Assembly: GCF_001695625.1 (NCBI RefSeq)
Contig: NZ_MBPN01000043.1
Coordinates: forward strand, 1-39,783
Origin: Pseudomonas defluvii
Lineage (GTDB): Bacteria > Pseudomonadota > Gammaproteobacteria > Pseudomonadales > Pseudomonadaceae
Direction of reading: 5' to 3'
Length of the DNA: 39,783 nt
In this document: positions 26,960-35,316 of the stretch, in pieces
Layout: every line of letters starts with the position of its first letter
Position numbering within the stretch: position 1 is the first letter of the stretch
The notes under the pieces: generated by a model
Database searches by the model: none
What the model was told of the DNA's origin: nothing
What the model saw: only the letters and a program-made list of their open reading frames with translations
Translations under genes and position numbers: made by a program

Positions 26960-27691
26960 TTACTTGTCGGCCAACGCCAGCTTGGCCACTTGCGCAGCTG
27001 GTTGGTAACCTGGAATCACCTGACCATTCTCCAGCACGATGGCTGGTGTACCGTTGACGCCGATCGACTGACCCAGCTGGAACTGCTTGCTGACCGGGTT
27101 GGCGCACTTGGCCGCCTTGATTTCCTTGCCGTCGATCATCTTGTCCAGTGCGCCCTTGCGGTCGCTGGAACACCAGACCGCCTGCAACTGCTCATCGCCC
27201 GGTGAGCCAAGGCCCTGACGCGGGAAGGCAACATAACGCACTTCAATGCCGCGCTTGTTCAGCTCAGGCACTTCGGCGTGCAGCTTGTGGCAGTACGGGC
27301 AGGTGGTGTCGGTAAAAACGGTAATGTGCGACTTGGCTTGGCCAACCGCAGGATAAACCACCATTTCTCCGGCTGGAATGCCGTTGATGGTCTTGGCGAT
27401 TGCCTGGCGCTCGGCTTTCTCGGTCAGGTTGACCGGCTTGCCGTCCTGGATCTGAAACAGGTAGCCCTGCATGACAAACTGGCCATCAGCACTGGCGTAG
27501 AGCACGCGGCCGCCCTTGAGCTTGACCTCATACAGGCCATTGAGCGGGCTGGCCGCAACGCTCTCCACTGGTACATCCAGCTCAAGCGACTGCAGGGTCT
27601 TGCGAATGGTCTGCTCGGCCTCATCGGCAGCCGCGGCAAAGGTACTGACCAACGCCAGTGCGGCGGCGGCAAAAATCTGGGTCACGCGCAT
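26960..27691 (-). CDS. dsbC: DsbC, periplasmic disulfide isomerase
   Basis: Shuffles wrong disulfides in the periplasm; homodimer kept reduced by DsbD. The 243-aa precursor has a signal peptide (MRVTQIFAAAALALVSTFAA, cleavage near AAA-DEA), an N-terminal dimerisation domain, and a thioredoxin domain with active site C131-P-Y-C134 (E. coli DsbC has CGYC). A second cysteine pair (WCSSD and KCANP) matches the structural disulfide of the family. The ATG at 27691 follows AGGAG; an upstream in-frame start at 27853 would overlap xerD and spoil the signal peptide. Confidence 0.95.
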   Translation of the reverse strand: MRVTQIFAAAALALVSTFAAAADEAEQTIRKTLQSLELDVPVESVAASPLNGLYEVKLKGGRVLYASADGQFVMQGYLFQIQDGKPVNLTEKAERQAIAKTINGIPAGEMVVYPAVGQAKSHITVFTDTTCPYCHKLHAEVPELNKRGIEVRYVAFPRQGLGSPGDEQLQAVWCSSDRKGALDKMIDGKEIKAAKCANPVSKQFQLGQSIGVNGTPAIVLENGQVIPGYQPAAQVAKLALADK

Positions 27692-27827
27692 GGGAACTCC
27701 TGAAGGCGGACAAGGGCTCTGGACAGCCAGACCGTGCTGGAAACACGCGGGACCATCGCCTGAAAAGCTAAACCGTCCAAGCCTACCACAGAAGCCGCGC
27801 CACTCCGACTGTGTACGACATATGCCC

Positions 27828-28724
27828 TCACCCCCGCGGGTGATGCTGTGCATGCAGTTCCTGCAAGCGTGCCCTGGCCACGTGGGTATAGATTTGCGTG
27901 GTCGACAGGTCGCTATGCCCCAACAGCATCTGCACTACGCGCAGGTCTGCACCGTGATTGAGCAAATGGGTGGCAAACGCATGGCGCAAGGTATGCGGTG
28001 ACAATGCCTTGTCGATCCCGGCGACCAGCGCCTGGTGCTTGATCCGATGCCAGAACGTCTGGCGGGTCATCTGCTCTCCGCGCTGACTCGGAAACAGCAC
28101 ATCGCTAGGACGCTCACCCAGCAGCTCATTGCGGCCATTACGCAAAAACCGCTCGACCCACACCACCGCCTCCTCCCCCATCGGCACCAGGCGCTCCTTG
28201 CTGCCCTTGCCCATCACCCGCAATACCCCCTGACGCAGGTTGACCTGGTCAAGGGTCAGGCTGACCAGCTCGGTCACCCGCAAACCACAGGCATACAGCA
28301 CTTCGAGCATGGCACGGTCACGCTGGCCAATAGGCTGGCTGAGGTCGGGTGCCTTCAGCAGGGCTTCGACATCAGCTTCCGATAGCGACTTGGGCAACGG
28401 CCTGCCCAACTGTGGCATCTCCACCAACAATGTAGGGTCGGTAGCGATCAGCTTCTCCCGCAACAGGTAACGGTAGAAGCCACGCAAGCCCGATAGAAAC
28501 CGCGCTGTCGAACGCGGCTTGTAAGCCTGATCGAGGCGCCAGGCCAAATGATCGAGAATCAACTCTCGGCCAGCGTCAGGCAACGCAATGCCTTTTTCCT
28601 GAAGCCAGCCGTTAAACAAGGCCAGGTCGCTTCGATAGGACTCACGGGTATTGTCGGCCAGGCCCTTTTCCAACCACAGGGCATCGAGGAACTGGTCAAT
28701 CAGCGGGTGTTCTAGAGCGGGCAT
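27828..28724 (-). CDS. xerD: XerD, tyrosine site-specific recombinase
   Basis: With XerC resolves chromosome dimers at dif under FtsK control. The 298-aa protein has all six catalytic residues: R149 (CGLRVTEL), K173 (MGKGSKER), H244 and R247 (HTLRHAF), H270 (LGHSDLS) and Y279 (TQIYTHV), essentially the E. coli XerD numbering. No integrase-like neighbours are present, so this is the housekeeping copy. Ribosome binding is weak (GAG). dsbC follows 136 nt downstream. Confidence 0.97.
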   Translation of the reverse strand: MPALEHPLIDQFLDALWLEKGLADNTRESYRSDLALFNGWLQEKGIALPDAGRELILDHLAWRLDQAYKPRSTARFLSGLRGFYRYLLREKLIATDPTLLVEMPQLGRPLPKSLSEADVEALLKAPDLSQPIGQRDRAMLEVLYACGLRVTELVSLTLDQVNLRQGVLRVMGKGSKERLVPMGEEAVVWVERFLRNGRNELLGERPSDVLFPSQRGEQMTRQTFWHRIKHQALVAGIDKALSPHTLRHAFATHLLNHGADLRVVQMLLGHSDLSTTQIYTHVARARLQELHAQHHPRG

Positions 28725-28844
28725 GTGAACTCGATGGCAGGCAAACGAAACAACGTAATGCCTTTAGTCTTCCATAACACTGCCAGCCTGGGAAACCCGA
28801 ATGAACAAACGCTGCACGCGTCAGCCTGCACACCCAGGCCTCAA

Positions 28845-29252
28845 CTAGAACCCTGGCAGCACAGGAACCGGGCGCTTCTCCTCGTCTATCGCAACAAAGC
28901 TGAACAGGCCATGGATAGCCTTTTCACGCCCATCGCAGGTCATGCTCTCGACAAAGACTTCAACTTCAACCTTGAGGCTGGTGTTACCCACCTTGACCAC
29001 TCGCCCCACCAACTCAACAATCGAACCCGCCGCGATCGGGTGCTTGAAATCGATACGGTCAGTGGAGACGGTAACCAGCGGCAACCGGCAAAAACGCGTG
29101 GCCGCGATGAACGACACTTCATCCATCCAGGCCAGCGCGGTGCCACCAAACAAGGTGTTGTGGTGGTTGGTGGTCGACGGGAATACCGCCTTGGTTACAC
29201 GGGTCACCGACAATTCGGTACGACGCTCGATTTCCTGCTCTCTACTACTCAT
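28845..29252 (-). CDS. acyl-CoA thioesterase, hot-dog fold (YciA/BFIT type)
   Basis: Hydrolyses acyl-CoA to free acid and CoA; 135 aa. Family signature NHHNTLFGGTALAWMDEV with the conserved Asn, Gly-Gly and Asp, followed by the IDFKHPI strand. Chosen start ATG at 29252 (MSSREQEIERR); ATG at 29258 is equally possible, and neither has a good Shine-Dalgarno. The rplS terminator lies just upstream, so it has its own promoter or relies on readthrough. Confidence 0.88.
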   Translation of the reverse strand: MSSREQEIERRTELSVTRVTKAVFPSTTNHHNTLFGGTALAWMDEVSFIAATRFCRLPLVTVSTDRIDFKHPIAAGSIVELVGRVVKVGNTSLKVEVEVFVESMTCDGREKAIHGLFSFVAIDEEKRPVPVLPGF

Positions 29253-29284
29253 CAACATCACATCTTGGAAAAATTTCGGGCAAC

Positions 29285-29312
29285 AAAAAAGCAGCCCGAA
29301 GGCTGCTTTTTT
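29285..29312 (-). terminator. intrinsic terminator of the rpsP-rplS operon
   Basis: Stem AAAAAAGCAGCC/GGCTGCTTTTTT with a CGAA loop, 34 nt after the rplS stop. Strong and nearly symmetric. Confidence 0.93.
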
Positions 29313-29346
29313 CGCATGGCGGCCGCAGCCGCCGGTCAAACTGGAC

Positions 29347-29697
29347 TTAAGCCAGTTTTTCCTTGATGCGAGCGGCTTTACCGGACAGGTCGCGCAGGTA
29401 GTACAGCTTGGCTTTACGCACGTCACCACGACGTTTCACGGCCAGGCTGTCGATTTGCGGGCTGTAGGTCTGGAAAGTACGCTCAACGCCAACACCGTTG
29501 GAGATCTTGCGAACAGTGAAAGCACTGTTCAGACCACGGTTACGCTTGGCGATAACAACGCCTTCGAAAGCCTGCAGACGAGCGCGATCACCTTCCTTCA
29601 CTTTCACCTGAACGACGATGGTGTCGCCCGGGGCAAAGGTCGGGATCTCTTTGGTCATCTGCTCAGCTTCGATCTGCTGAATGATTTTGTTGGTCAT
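29347..29697 (-). CDS. rplS: 50S ribosomal protein L19
   Basis: Ribosomal protein at the 30S-50S interface, 116 aa. Typical L19 features: [40 protein letters not shown] and the end motif [20 protein letters not shown]. Last gene of rpsP-rimM-trmD-rplS, 42 nt after trmD, followed by a strong terminator. Confidence 0.98.
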   Translation of the reverse strand: MTNKIIQQIEAEQMTKEIPTFAPGDTIVVQVKVKEGDRARLQAFEGVVIAKRNRGLNSAFTVRKISNGVGVERTFQTYSPQIDSLAVKRRGDVRKAKLYYLRDLSGKAARIKEKLA

Positions 29698-29739
29698 GCT
29701 GTGCTCCTAAGGTAAATCGTCGGATCTACCATCGATACG

Positions 29740-30492
29740 TTAACTATCGTCCCGCCCGCGGAGATACTCCTCGAGCAGCTTCTTCTCTTCTCCAGAAAGT
29801 GAGCGACTTTCCAGAAGATCGGCGCGTCGTTCATAGGTCCGCCCAAGGGACTGCTGTAAACGCCATCGCCGGATGTGTGCATGGTTGCCACTTAGCAACA
29901 CGTCGGGAACACGCTGATCCGCATACACCTCCGGACGGGTGTAATGCGGGCAATCAAGCAGACCATCGGTGAAGGAGTCTTCCTCCGCCGAGTCCGCATG
30001 CCCTAAAGCTCCGGGCAGCAGCCGCGTAACCGCATCGATCAGTACCATCGCCGGCAGCTCGCCGCCAGACAGGACATAGTCACCAATCGACCACTCTTCA
30101 TCGACATGAGCTTCAATAAAACGCTCGTCAATGCCTTCATAACGACCGGCAATCAGAATCAACGATTCAGACTTGGCCAGGTCTTTAACCGCCGACTGAG
30201 TCAGCCTGCGGCCTTGTGGCGACAGGTAAATAACCTTCGCCGCCCCCCCGGTTGCCTGCCTGGCATTCACCAAGGCATCTTCCAGAGGCTTGATCTTCAT
30301 TACCATCCCCGGACCACCGCCAAACGGCCGATCATCCACCGTATGGTGACGATCTGTGGTGTAGTCCCGCGGGTTCCAGCAGGTCAGTTGCAACAACCCC
30401 TGTTTCACCGCGCGGCTGGTAATGCCGTACTCACTGATGGCCGAGAACATCTCGGGGAACAACGTGATGACTTCTACGCGCAGGCTCGCCAT
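29740..30492 (-). CDS. trmD: TrmD, tRNA (guanine-N1-)-methyltransferase
   Basis: Methylates G37 of tRNAs to prevent +1 frameshifting, using SAM; essential in most bacteria. The 250-aa protein has the trefoil-knot fold motifs [17 protein letters not shown] and [20 protein letters not shown], and the RYEGIDERF motif. Starts 3 nt after the rimM stop. Confidence 0.98.
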   Translation of the reverse strand: MASLRVEVITLFPEMFSAISEYGITSRAVKQGLLQLTCWNPRDYTTDRHHTVDDRPFGGGPGMVMKIKPLEDALVNARQATGGAAKVIYLSPQGRRLTQSAVKDLAKSESLILIAGRYEGIDERFIEAHVDEEWSIGDYVLSGGELPAMVLIDAVTRLLPGALGHADSAEEDSFTDGLLDCPHYTRPEVYADQRVPDVLLSGNHAHIRRWRLQQSLGRTYERRADLLESRSLSGEEKKLLEEYLRGRDDS

Positions 30493-30495
30493 TGC

Positions 30496-31032
30496 TTAGA
30501 AATCCGCGTCCCAATCCACCCTCATTTCACCTGCACCCAGGTCGATAGCCAGCACGCATTGCTCTGTATAGGGCAACAACCGCTCGCGATCATCCAGGCT
30601 GCCAGCACAGGGCTTGACCACCATTACATCGTTCGCGCCGGTCTCCAACAGGTGATCGATCTTCCCGAACAGTTGCCCGAGTTGGTCGATAACTTTCAGA
30701 CCCACCAGCTGGTACCAGTAGTACTCGCCGTTGGTCAGGTTGGGCAAAAGGCTACGTGAGATGCAAATCTCGTAACCGCTCAGAAGACGCGCCTCATCAC
30801 GATCATCGAGCCCCTTGAGCTTCGCGACCAGGTCCTTTTGAGTGGAACGGCCACTGACCAGCTCTACCTGTTTTACCGAACCATCACGACAAAGCGTCCA
30901 GTTACGGTACGACAACAGGTTTTCAATCGGATCGGTAAAGGAATAAACCTTCACCTCGCCGCGAACGCCGTGAACCGAAAAAATCTTGCCAACAACGATC
31001 AGGTCATCAGCACTTTCTGGCGTCGCGTTCAT
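30496..31032 (-). CDS. rimM: RimM, 16S rRNA processing and 30S maturation factor
   Basis: Assists assembly of the 30S head and contacts S19; 178 aa. The N-terminal RimM domain (VGKIFSVHGVRGEVKVYSFT) and the C-terminal PRC-barrel (GEYYWYQLVGLKVID) are both visible. Located 5 nt after rpsP. In E. coli the middle genes of this operon are translated less than the ribosomal proteins. Confidence 0.97.
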   Translation of the reverse strand: MNATPESADDLIVVGKIFSVHGVRGEVKVYSFTDPIENLLSYRNWTLCRDGSVKQVELVSGRSTQKDLVAKLKGLDDRDEARLLSGYEICISRSLLPNLTNGEYYWYQLVGLKVIDQLGQLFGKIDHLLETGANDVMVVKPCAGSLDDRERLLPYTEQCVLAIDLGAGEMRVDWDADF

Positions 31033-31037
31033 ACTGC

Positions 31038-31289
31038 TCAGGCAGCAGCCTTAGCAGCGTCCTTCAGCAGCTGAGCAACACGCTCAGACGGCTGTGCACC
31101 TTGGCTCAGCCAGTAGGTGGCGCGCTCTTGGTTCACGGACAGACGAACTTCACCACCGGCAGCAACCGGGTTGAAGAAGCCAATACGCTCAACGAAACGA
31201 CCGTCGCGCGCATTGCGGCTGTTGGTCACGGTGAGGTGGTAGAACGGGCGCTTTTTGGAGCCGCCACGGGCAAGACGGATGGTTACCAT
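31038..31289 (-). CDS. rpsP: 30S ribosomal protein S16
   Basis: 83-aa S16 with the standard opening [20 protein letters not shown] and the [12 protein letters not shown] segment. I chose ATG at 31289 from family length; the frame is open 34 codons further upstream without homology. First gene of the operon, with a 245-nt leader containing several hairpins. Confidence 0.98.
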   Translation of the reverse strand: MVTIRLARGGSKKRPFYHLTVTNSRNARDGRFVERIGFFNPVAAGGEVRLSVNQERATYWLSQGAQPSERVAQLLKDAAKAAA

Positions 31290-31440
31290 GTGAACATCAT
31301 TCCTGTAGTCGGTGCTGCAAATCTGTAATGCACAGCGGGCACGGGTGCCCGAAAGGCCGCATATTCTCAAGGAATATACGGACTTTTGCAAATGCCTTTT
31401 TCCGGCGACCCCAGGGGCGCCTTGCAGATTTGCCAGTTGT

Positions 31441-31480
31441 GCCGCTGCTGACAGCGGCGTTTGTATCCGCCAATGGCGGA
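31441..31480 (-). repeat. tandem hairpins between ffh and rpsP
   Basis: Two adjacent perfect stems: GCCGCTG/CAGCGGC with a 4-nt loop (31441-31458) and TCCGCCA/TGGCGGA with a 1-nt loop (31466-31480). They lie 55-95 nt after the ffh stop on the minus strand. No clear T-run follows, so they could terminate ffh weakly or form part of the rpsP leader. Confidence 0.6.
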
Positions 31481-31534
31481 ACCCAGTGCATCAGTACAGG
31501 CCTAACAGGCCCGACCGACGCCTTGAATTTGAGG

Positions 31535-32911
31535 TTACAGCTTCGGCATGCCGCCGCCTGGCATCATGCCGCCCAGGCCACGCATCATTTTCGCCATACC
31601 GCCTTTGGCGGAGAACTTCTTCATCATTTTCTGCATTTGCTTGTGCTGCTTGATCAAGCGACCGATGTCCTGCACCTGGGTACCGGAACCGATGGCGATG
31701 CGGCGCTTGCGCGAACCGCTGATCATCTCGGGGTCACGGCGCTCGGCCGGAGTCATCGAGTTGATGATCGCTTCCATCTGCTTGAACTGCTTCTCGGCCG
31801 CGCCCTGGGCACTGCCCATCTGCGCCAGGTTGACCCCACCGATGCTTGGCAGCTTGTCCATCAGGCCGCCGAGGCCGCCCATGTTCTTCATTTGCTGGAG
31901 CTGGTCACGGAAGTCTTCGAGGTCGAAGCCCTTGCCCTTCTTCAGCTTCTTGGCCAGCTTGTCGGCCTTTTCCTTGTCGAGGGTCTGCTCGGCCTGCTCG
32001 ATCAGGCTGAGCACGTCACCCATACCCAGGATTCGCGAGGCGATACGGTCTGGGTGGAAGGGCTCGAGGGCTTCGGTCTTCTCGCCCATACCGATGAATT
32101 TGATCGGCTTGCCGGTAATCGCACGCACCGACAGTGCAGCACCACCACGGGCATCGCCGTCGACCTTGGTCAGCACCACACCGGTCAGGGGCAGCGCATC
32201 ACCGAAGGCCTTGGCCGTGTTCGCCGCATCCTGACCGGTCATAGCATCAACCACGAACAGGGTCTCGATCGGCTTGACCGCGGCGTGCAGCTGCTTGATC
32301 TCGGCCATCATCTCGGCGTCGACGTGCAGGCGACCGGCGGTATCGACGATCACCACGTCGATGAACTTCAGCTTGGCTTCGCGAATTGCCGCTTCAGCGA
32401 TAGCTACCGGCTTCTGGCTGATATCCGACGGAAAGAACGTCACGCCGATATCGTTGGCCAGGGTTTCCAGCTGCTTGATTGCCGCAGGACGGTAGACGTC
32501 GGCAGACACCACCATCACAGTCTTTTTCTTGCGCTCTTTAAGGAAGCGCGCCAGCTTGCCGGCGGTGGTGGTTTTACCCGCACCCTGCAAGCCGGCCATC
32601 AGAACTACGGCGGGCGGGGCGGCATTGAGCGCCAGGTCTTCGTTGGCCGCCCCCATCAGGCCTTCAAGCTCGGCCTGGACGATCTTCACGAACGCCTGGC
32701 CTGGTGTCAGGCTGCGCGACACTTCAGTGCCGACCGCACGTTCCTTGACCTTGTTGACGAAATCCTTGACCACCGGCAGGGCGACGTCGGCCTCGAGCAA
32801 CGCCATGCGCACTTCACGCAGGGTGTCTTTGATGTTGTCTTCGGTCAGTTTGGCTTTGCCGGTGACATGGCGCAGCGTCTGTGACAGACGGTCGGTCAAG
32901 TTTTCAAACAT
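31535..32911 (-). CDS. ffh: Ffh, signal recognition particle GTPase
   Basis: SRP protein that binds 4.5S RNA and signal peptides and docks to FtsY; 458 aa. Motifs: G1 GLQGAGKTTTAGKLA, DTAGR, TKVDGDARGG, then the methionine-rich M domain from about residue 300 with SGSRKRRIAIGSG, ending in a GGM-rich tail (MMRGLGGMMPGGGM). Divergent from the ypjD-like gene. A TATAAT box lies at 32997-33002 on the minus strand. Confidence 0.98.
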   Translation of the reverse strand: MFENLTDRLSQTLRHVTGKAKLTEDNIKDTLREVRMALLEADVALPVVKDFVNKVKERAVGTEVSRSLTPGQAFVKIVQAELEGLMGAANEDLALNAAPPAVVLMAGLQGAGKTTTAGKLARFLKERKKKTVMVVSADVYRPAAIKQLETLANDIGVTFFPSDISQKPVAIAEAAIREAKLKFIDVVIVDTAGRLHVDAEMMAEIKQLHAAVKPIETLFVVDAMTGQDAANTAKAFGDALPLTGVVLTKVDGDARGGAALSVRAITGKPIKFIGMGEKTEALEPFHPDRIASRILGMGDVLSLIEQAEQTLDKEKADKLAKKLKKGKGFDLEDFRDQLQQMKNMGGLGGLMDKLPSIGGVNLAQMGSAQGAAEKQFKQMEAIINSMTPAERRDPEMISGSRKRRIAIGSGTQVQDIGRLIKQHKQMQKMMKKFSAKGGMAKMMRGLGGMMPGGGMPKL

Positions 32912-32996
32912 GGGGATCCTTTCAGGCTCTGTTGAACCGAGGTTTATCAGCTGCCTCTGGCGCGCTCGGCCAGCCTAGGGCGAAGGCAGGCCGACG

Positions 32997-33002
32997 ATTA
33001 TA
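32997..33002 (-). promoter_or_regulatory. candidate -10 box of ffh
   Basis: TATAAT on the minus strand, about 85 nt before the ffh start. No good -35 is seen; that position is taken by one arm (GAAGACTG) of the inverted repeat at 33005-33049. Confidence 0.4.
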
Positions 33003-33004
33003 AC

Positions 33005-33049
33005 GAAGACTGAGCACTAAGCACACCAGGCCGTCGGCTTGCAGTCTTC
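33005..33049. promoter_or_regulatory. inverted repeat in the ffh / ypjD divergent promoter region
   Basis: Perfect 8-bp arms GAAGACTG and CAGTCTTC with 29 nt between. One arm overlaps the expected -35 of ffh, the other lies about 60 nt before the divergent membrane-protein start. Possible shared operator. Confidence 0.35.
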
Positions 33050-33107
33050 CTTGGTGCACGCGTTCTATGCCAAACTCAGTTTCTTTCGGGCTTGCCTAAC
33101 AGGACTT

Positions 33108-33920
33108 ATGCTCCCCTTGTCACCCAGTCTGCTACCCAATCTGATCGCCGCCTGCCTCTACGCCGCCGCGACCCTCTATCACGGTACACGCCTCGCACAG
33201 GGCACCAAGGCCAACAAACGCCTGCTCAGCCTGCTAGGCTGCTTTGCCGTTGCCGCACAAGGCACCGCACTGTACTGCCAACTGCTGACGCCACTGGGCT
33301 TGAGCCTGGATTTTTTCAGCGCCGCCAGCCTGATCGCGACGGCGGTGATCACCTTGACGCTGGTCGCCTGCCTGCGCATCCCGGTGGAAAACCTGCTGGT
33401 GTTACTGTTCCCACTCGGGCTGGTCACCGCCTTGAGTGCGCAGTTCGCACCTGCCGGCACGCCGCCGCTGATCAATGAAGAACCTGGCATCCTCGCGCAT
33501 ATCCTGCTGTCGATCCTGGCCTATGGCATGTTCACCATCGCCGTATTCCAGGCGCTGCTGTTACTGCTGCAGGACCACCAACTCAAGCACAAGCACCCTT
33601 CTGGCCTGATCAAGAACTTCCCACCCCTCCAAACCATGGAAAGCCTGCTGTTTGGCTTTCTCTGGGCCGGCTGGGGGCTGCTGTCGCTCTCGCTGATCTC
33701 CGGCTGGCTGTTCGTCGAGAACCTCTTTGCCCAACACCTGGTGCATAAAACGCTACTGGCCTGCCTGGCCTGGATCGTGTTCAGCGTGCTGCTCTGGGGA
33801 CGCAACCGCCTTGGCTGGCGCGGGCACAAGGCGATCCGCTGGACCCTGGCCGGTTTCTGCCTGCTGATGCTGGCCTATTTCGGCAGCAAGCTGGTACGCG
33901 AATTCATCCTGCATATCTGA
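33108..33920 (+). CDS. YpjD/CcsA-like integral membrane protein
   Basis: A 270-aa polytopic membrane protein with about eight hydrophobic segments, of the cytochrome c assembly (CcsA/CcmC-like) superfamily, often named YpjD. The full WDPKE-type haem motif of true CcsA is not seen; the equivalent region reads FLWAGWGLLSLSLISGWLF. The ATG at 33108 has AGGA four bases upstream and is preferred over 33039, which would add a non-hydrophobic start. It lies 13 nt before the CBS-transporter gene, a frequent pairing in gammaproteobacteria. Function is not established. Confidence 0.87.
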   Translation: MLPLSPSLLPNLIAACLYAAATLYHGTRLAQGTKANKRLLSLLGCFAVAAQGTALYCQLLTPLGLSLDFFSAASLIATAVITLTLVACLRIPVENLLVLLFPLGLVTALSAQFAPAGTPPLINEEPGILAHILLSILAYGMFTIAVFQALLLLLQDHQLKHKHPSGLIKNFPPLQTMESLLFGFLWAGWGLLSLSLISGWLFVENLFAQHLVHKTLLACLAWIVFSVLLWGRNRLGWRGHKAIRWTLAGFCLLMLAYFGSKLVREFILHI

Positions 33921-33933
33921 CAGGCCGCCACCT

Positions 33934-35154
33934 ATGGACAACCTGCCACTAGGCCCTCTGCTCGGCGCACTGGCGCTGGCACTGATATGGTCGGCACTCT
34001 TCGCCACAGTGGACGCGGCCCGACAGCAGATGCTGCAGCGGCGCAACGGTCAGCAAGGCGAGCGGCCCCTGCTCGAATTGCCCTTGTCCGCCCTGATCCT
34101 CTGCGCCAGCCTCGGCAAACTGCTGGTGTTTGCCCTGGCCGTGCTGCTTGGCCTGCGCTGCATGGGCGATACCGGCTTCTGGGCAGGCGCAGGCGCCGCA
34201 GCCGCAGCCCTGCTGGTGTTCGCCGAGTACATGCCTCGCCGGCTGGCGCGACGCTGCCCAGAGGCAATCGTTGGCCTCGGCAACAGCCTGCTCAAGTACC
34301 CACTGCACGCCATTCAACCACTGGCCTGCCTGTTCGATGGTATTGCCCGCCTGCTGATACGCCCCTTTGCCCTGAAGGCCAATACGGTCAGCCAGCACGA
34401 CAACAACGAGCAGGATACGCACAGCGAGCAGGACGCCGCACTGGACCACAGCCACCACAAAGCCCCGCTGCTCCATAGCCTGCAGACCCTGGACAAGGTG
34501 ACGGTCAACGACATCCTGGTGCCGCGCAACGACGTGGACGGCATTAACCTGGATGATTCGATCGAAACCATCATCGAACAGCTGATCATCAGCCGCCACA
34601 CGCGCCTGCCGGTGTTCCACAGCGACATCAACCAGGTCGAAGCAGTACTCAACACCCGGCAGATCAGCCACCTGCTACCCAAGGGCGAACTGACCAAGGA
34701 AATCTTGCTGGCAACCTGCTACGAACCGTACTTCGTCCCCGAAAGCACGCCCCTGCAGTTGCAGTTGCTGAATTTCCACAAACAGCAGCGCCGCCTCGGC
34801 GTGGTGGTCGACGAATATGGTGAAGTGCTGGGCATCGTCACCCTGGAGGACATCCTCGAAGAGATCGTCGGCGAGTTTGAGGATGAACACAGCCTGGACA
34901 ACCCGCATATCCATCCGCAGGCCGACGGCCGTTTTGTCATCGAAGGCGCTGCTTCGTTGCGCGAACTGAACCGCTGCCTCGGCTGGCACCTGCCCAGCGA
35001 TGGGCCCAAAACGCTCAACGGGCTGGTTACCGAGGCCCTGGAAAGCATCCCCGAAAGCGCTGTATGCCTGAAAATAGGCCGATATCGCATGGAAATCCTC
35101 GAAACCGAGGACAATTGCGCCAGTCGCGTGCTGGTCTGGACAGTAACCCGTTAG
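33934..35154 (+). CDS. CorC/CNNM-type CBS-domain membrane protein
   Basis: A 406-aa protein of the HlyC/CorC (YfjD-like) family, linked to magnesium or cobalt export and resistance. An N-terminal DUF21 membrane domain of three to four segments (1-140) precedes a CBS pair (about 185-310; VNDILVPRNDVDGINLDD and DEYGEVLGIVTLEDILEEIV) and a C-terminal CorC_HlyC domain. Between membrane and CBS domains is a short stretch rich in His, Asp, Glu and Gln (residues about 152-173, including HDNNEQDTHSEQD and DHSHHK), which could bind metal; that is inference. Confidence 0.92.
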   Translation: MDNLPLGPLLGALALALIWSALFATVDAARQQMLQRRNGQQGERPLLELPLSALILCASLGKLLVFALAVLLGLRCMGDTGFWAGAGAAAAALLVFAEYMPRRLARRCPEAIVGLGNSLLKYPLHAIQPLACLFDGIARLLIRPFALKANTVSQHDNNEQDTHSEQDAALDHSHHKAPLLHSLQTLDKVTVNDILVPRNDVDGINLDDSIETIIEQLIISRHTRLPVFHSDINQVEAVLNTRQISHLLPKGELTKEILLATCYEPYFVPESTPLQLQLLNFHKQQRRLGVVVDEYGEVLGIVTLEDILEEIVGEFEDEHSLDNPHIHPQADGRFVIEGAASLRELNRCLGWHLPSDGPKTLNGLVTEALESIPESAVCLKIGRYRMEILETEDNCASRVLVWTVTR

Positions 35155-35265
35155 CGGTACTCGATGCACGCTTACCCATAGCGCACTGAGCTGATCCCGC
35201 CCCCTGTGCGCTACACCGGCGCTTCGGCAGCCTATAACCTGGGTGGCATCGTCGGCGCATCGGTA

Positions 35266-35297
35266 GCAAGCCTGCCTCCAGCAGGAATCAGGCTTGC
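35266..35297. repeat. degenerate REP-like inverted repeat
   Basis: Nine-base arms GCAAGCCTG and CAGGCTTGC, 14 nt apart, between the convergent CorC-like gene and purT. The GGTAGCAAGCCTGC context looks like a decayed copy of the Pseudomonas REP core (GGGCAAGCCCGC) seen also near 17.7 kb. It may serve as a terminator for both genes. Confidence 0.5.
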
Positions 35298-35316
35298 CTC
35301 CGAGGGTGCTTAAACC

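Noticed and set aside
27828..28724. Tyrosine recombinase as a sign of an integrated element
   Set aside because: Catalytic spacing and neighbours match housekeeping XerD; there are no attachment repeats or cargo genes.
31328..32884. 518-codon open frame on the plus strand opposite ffh
   Set aside because: It mirrors a highly conserved gene; the translation shows no recognisable domain, is rich in His, Arg, Gln and Leu as expected from reverse-complemented GC-biased codons, and has no ribosome site.
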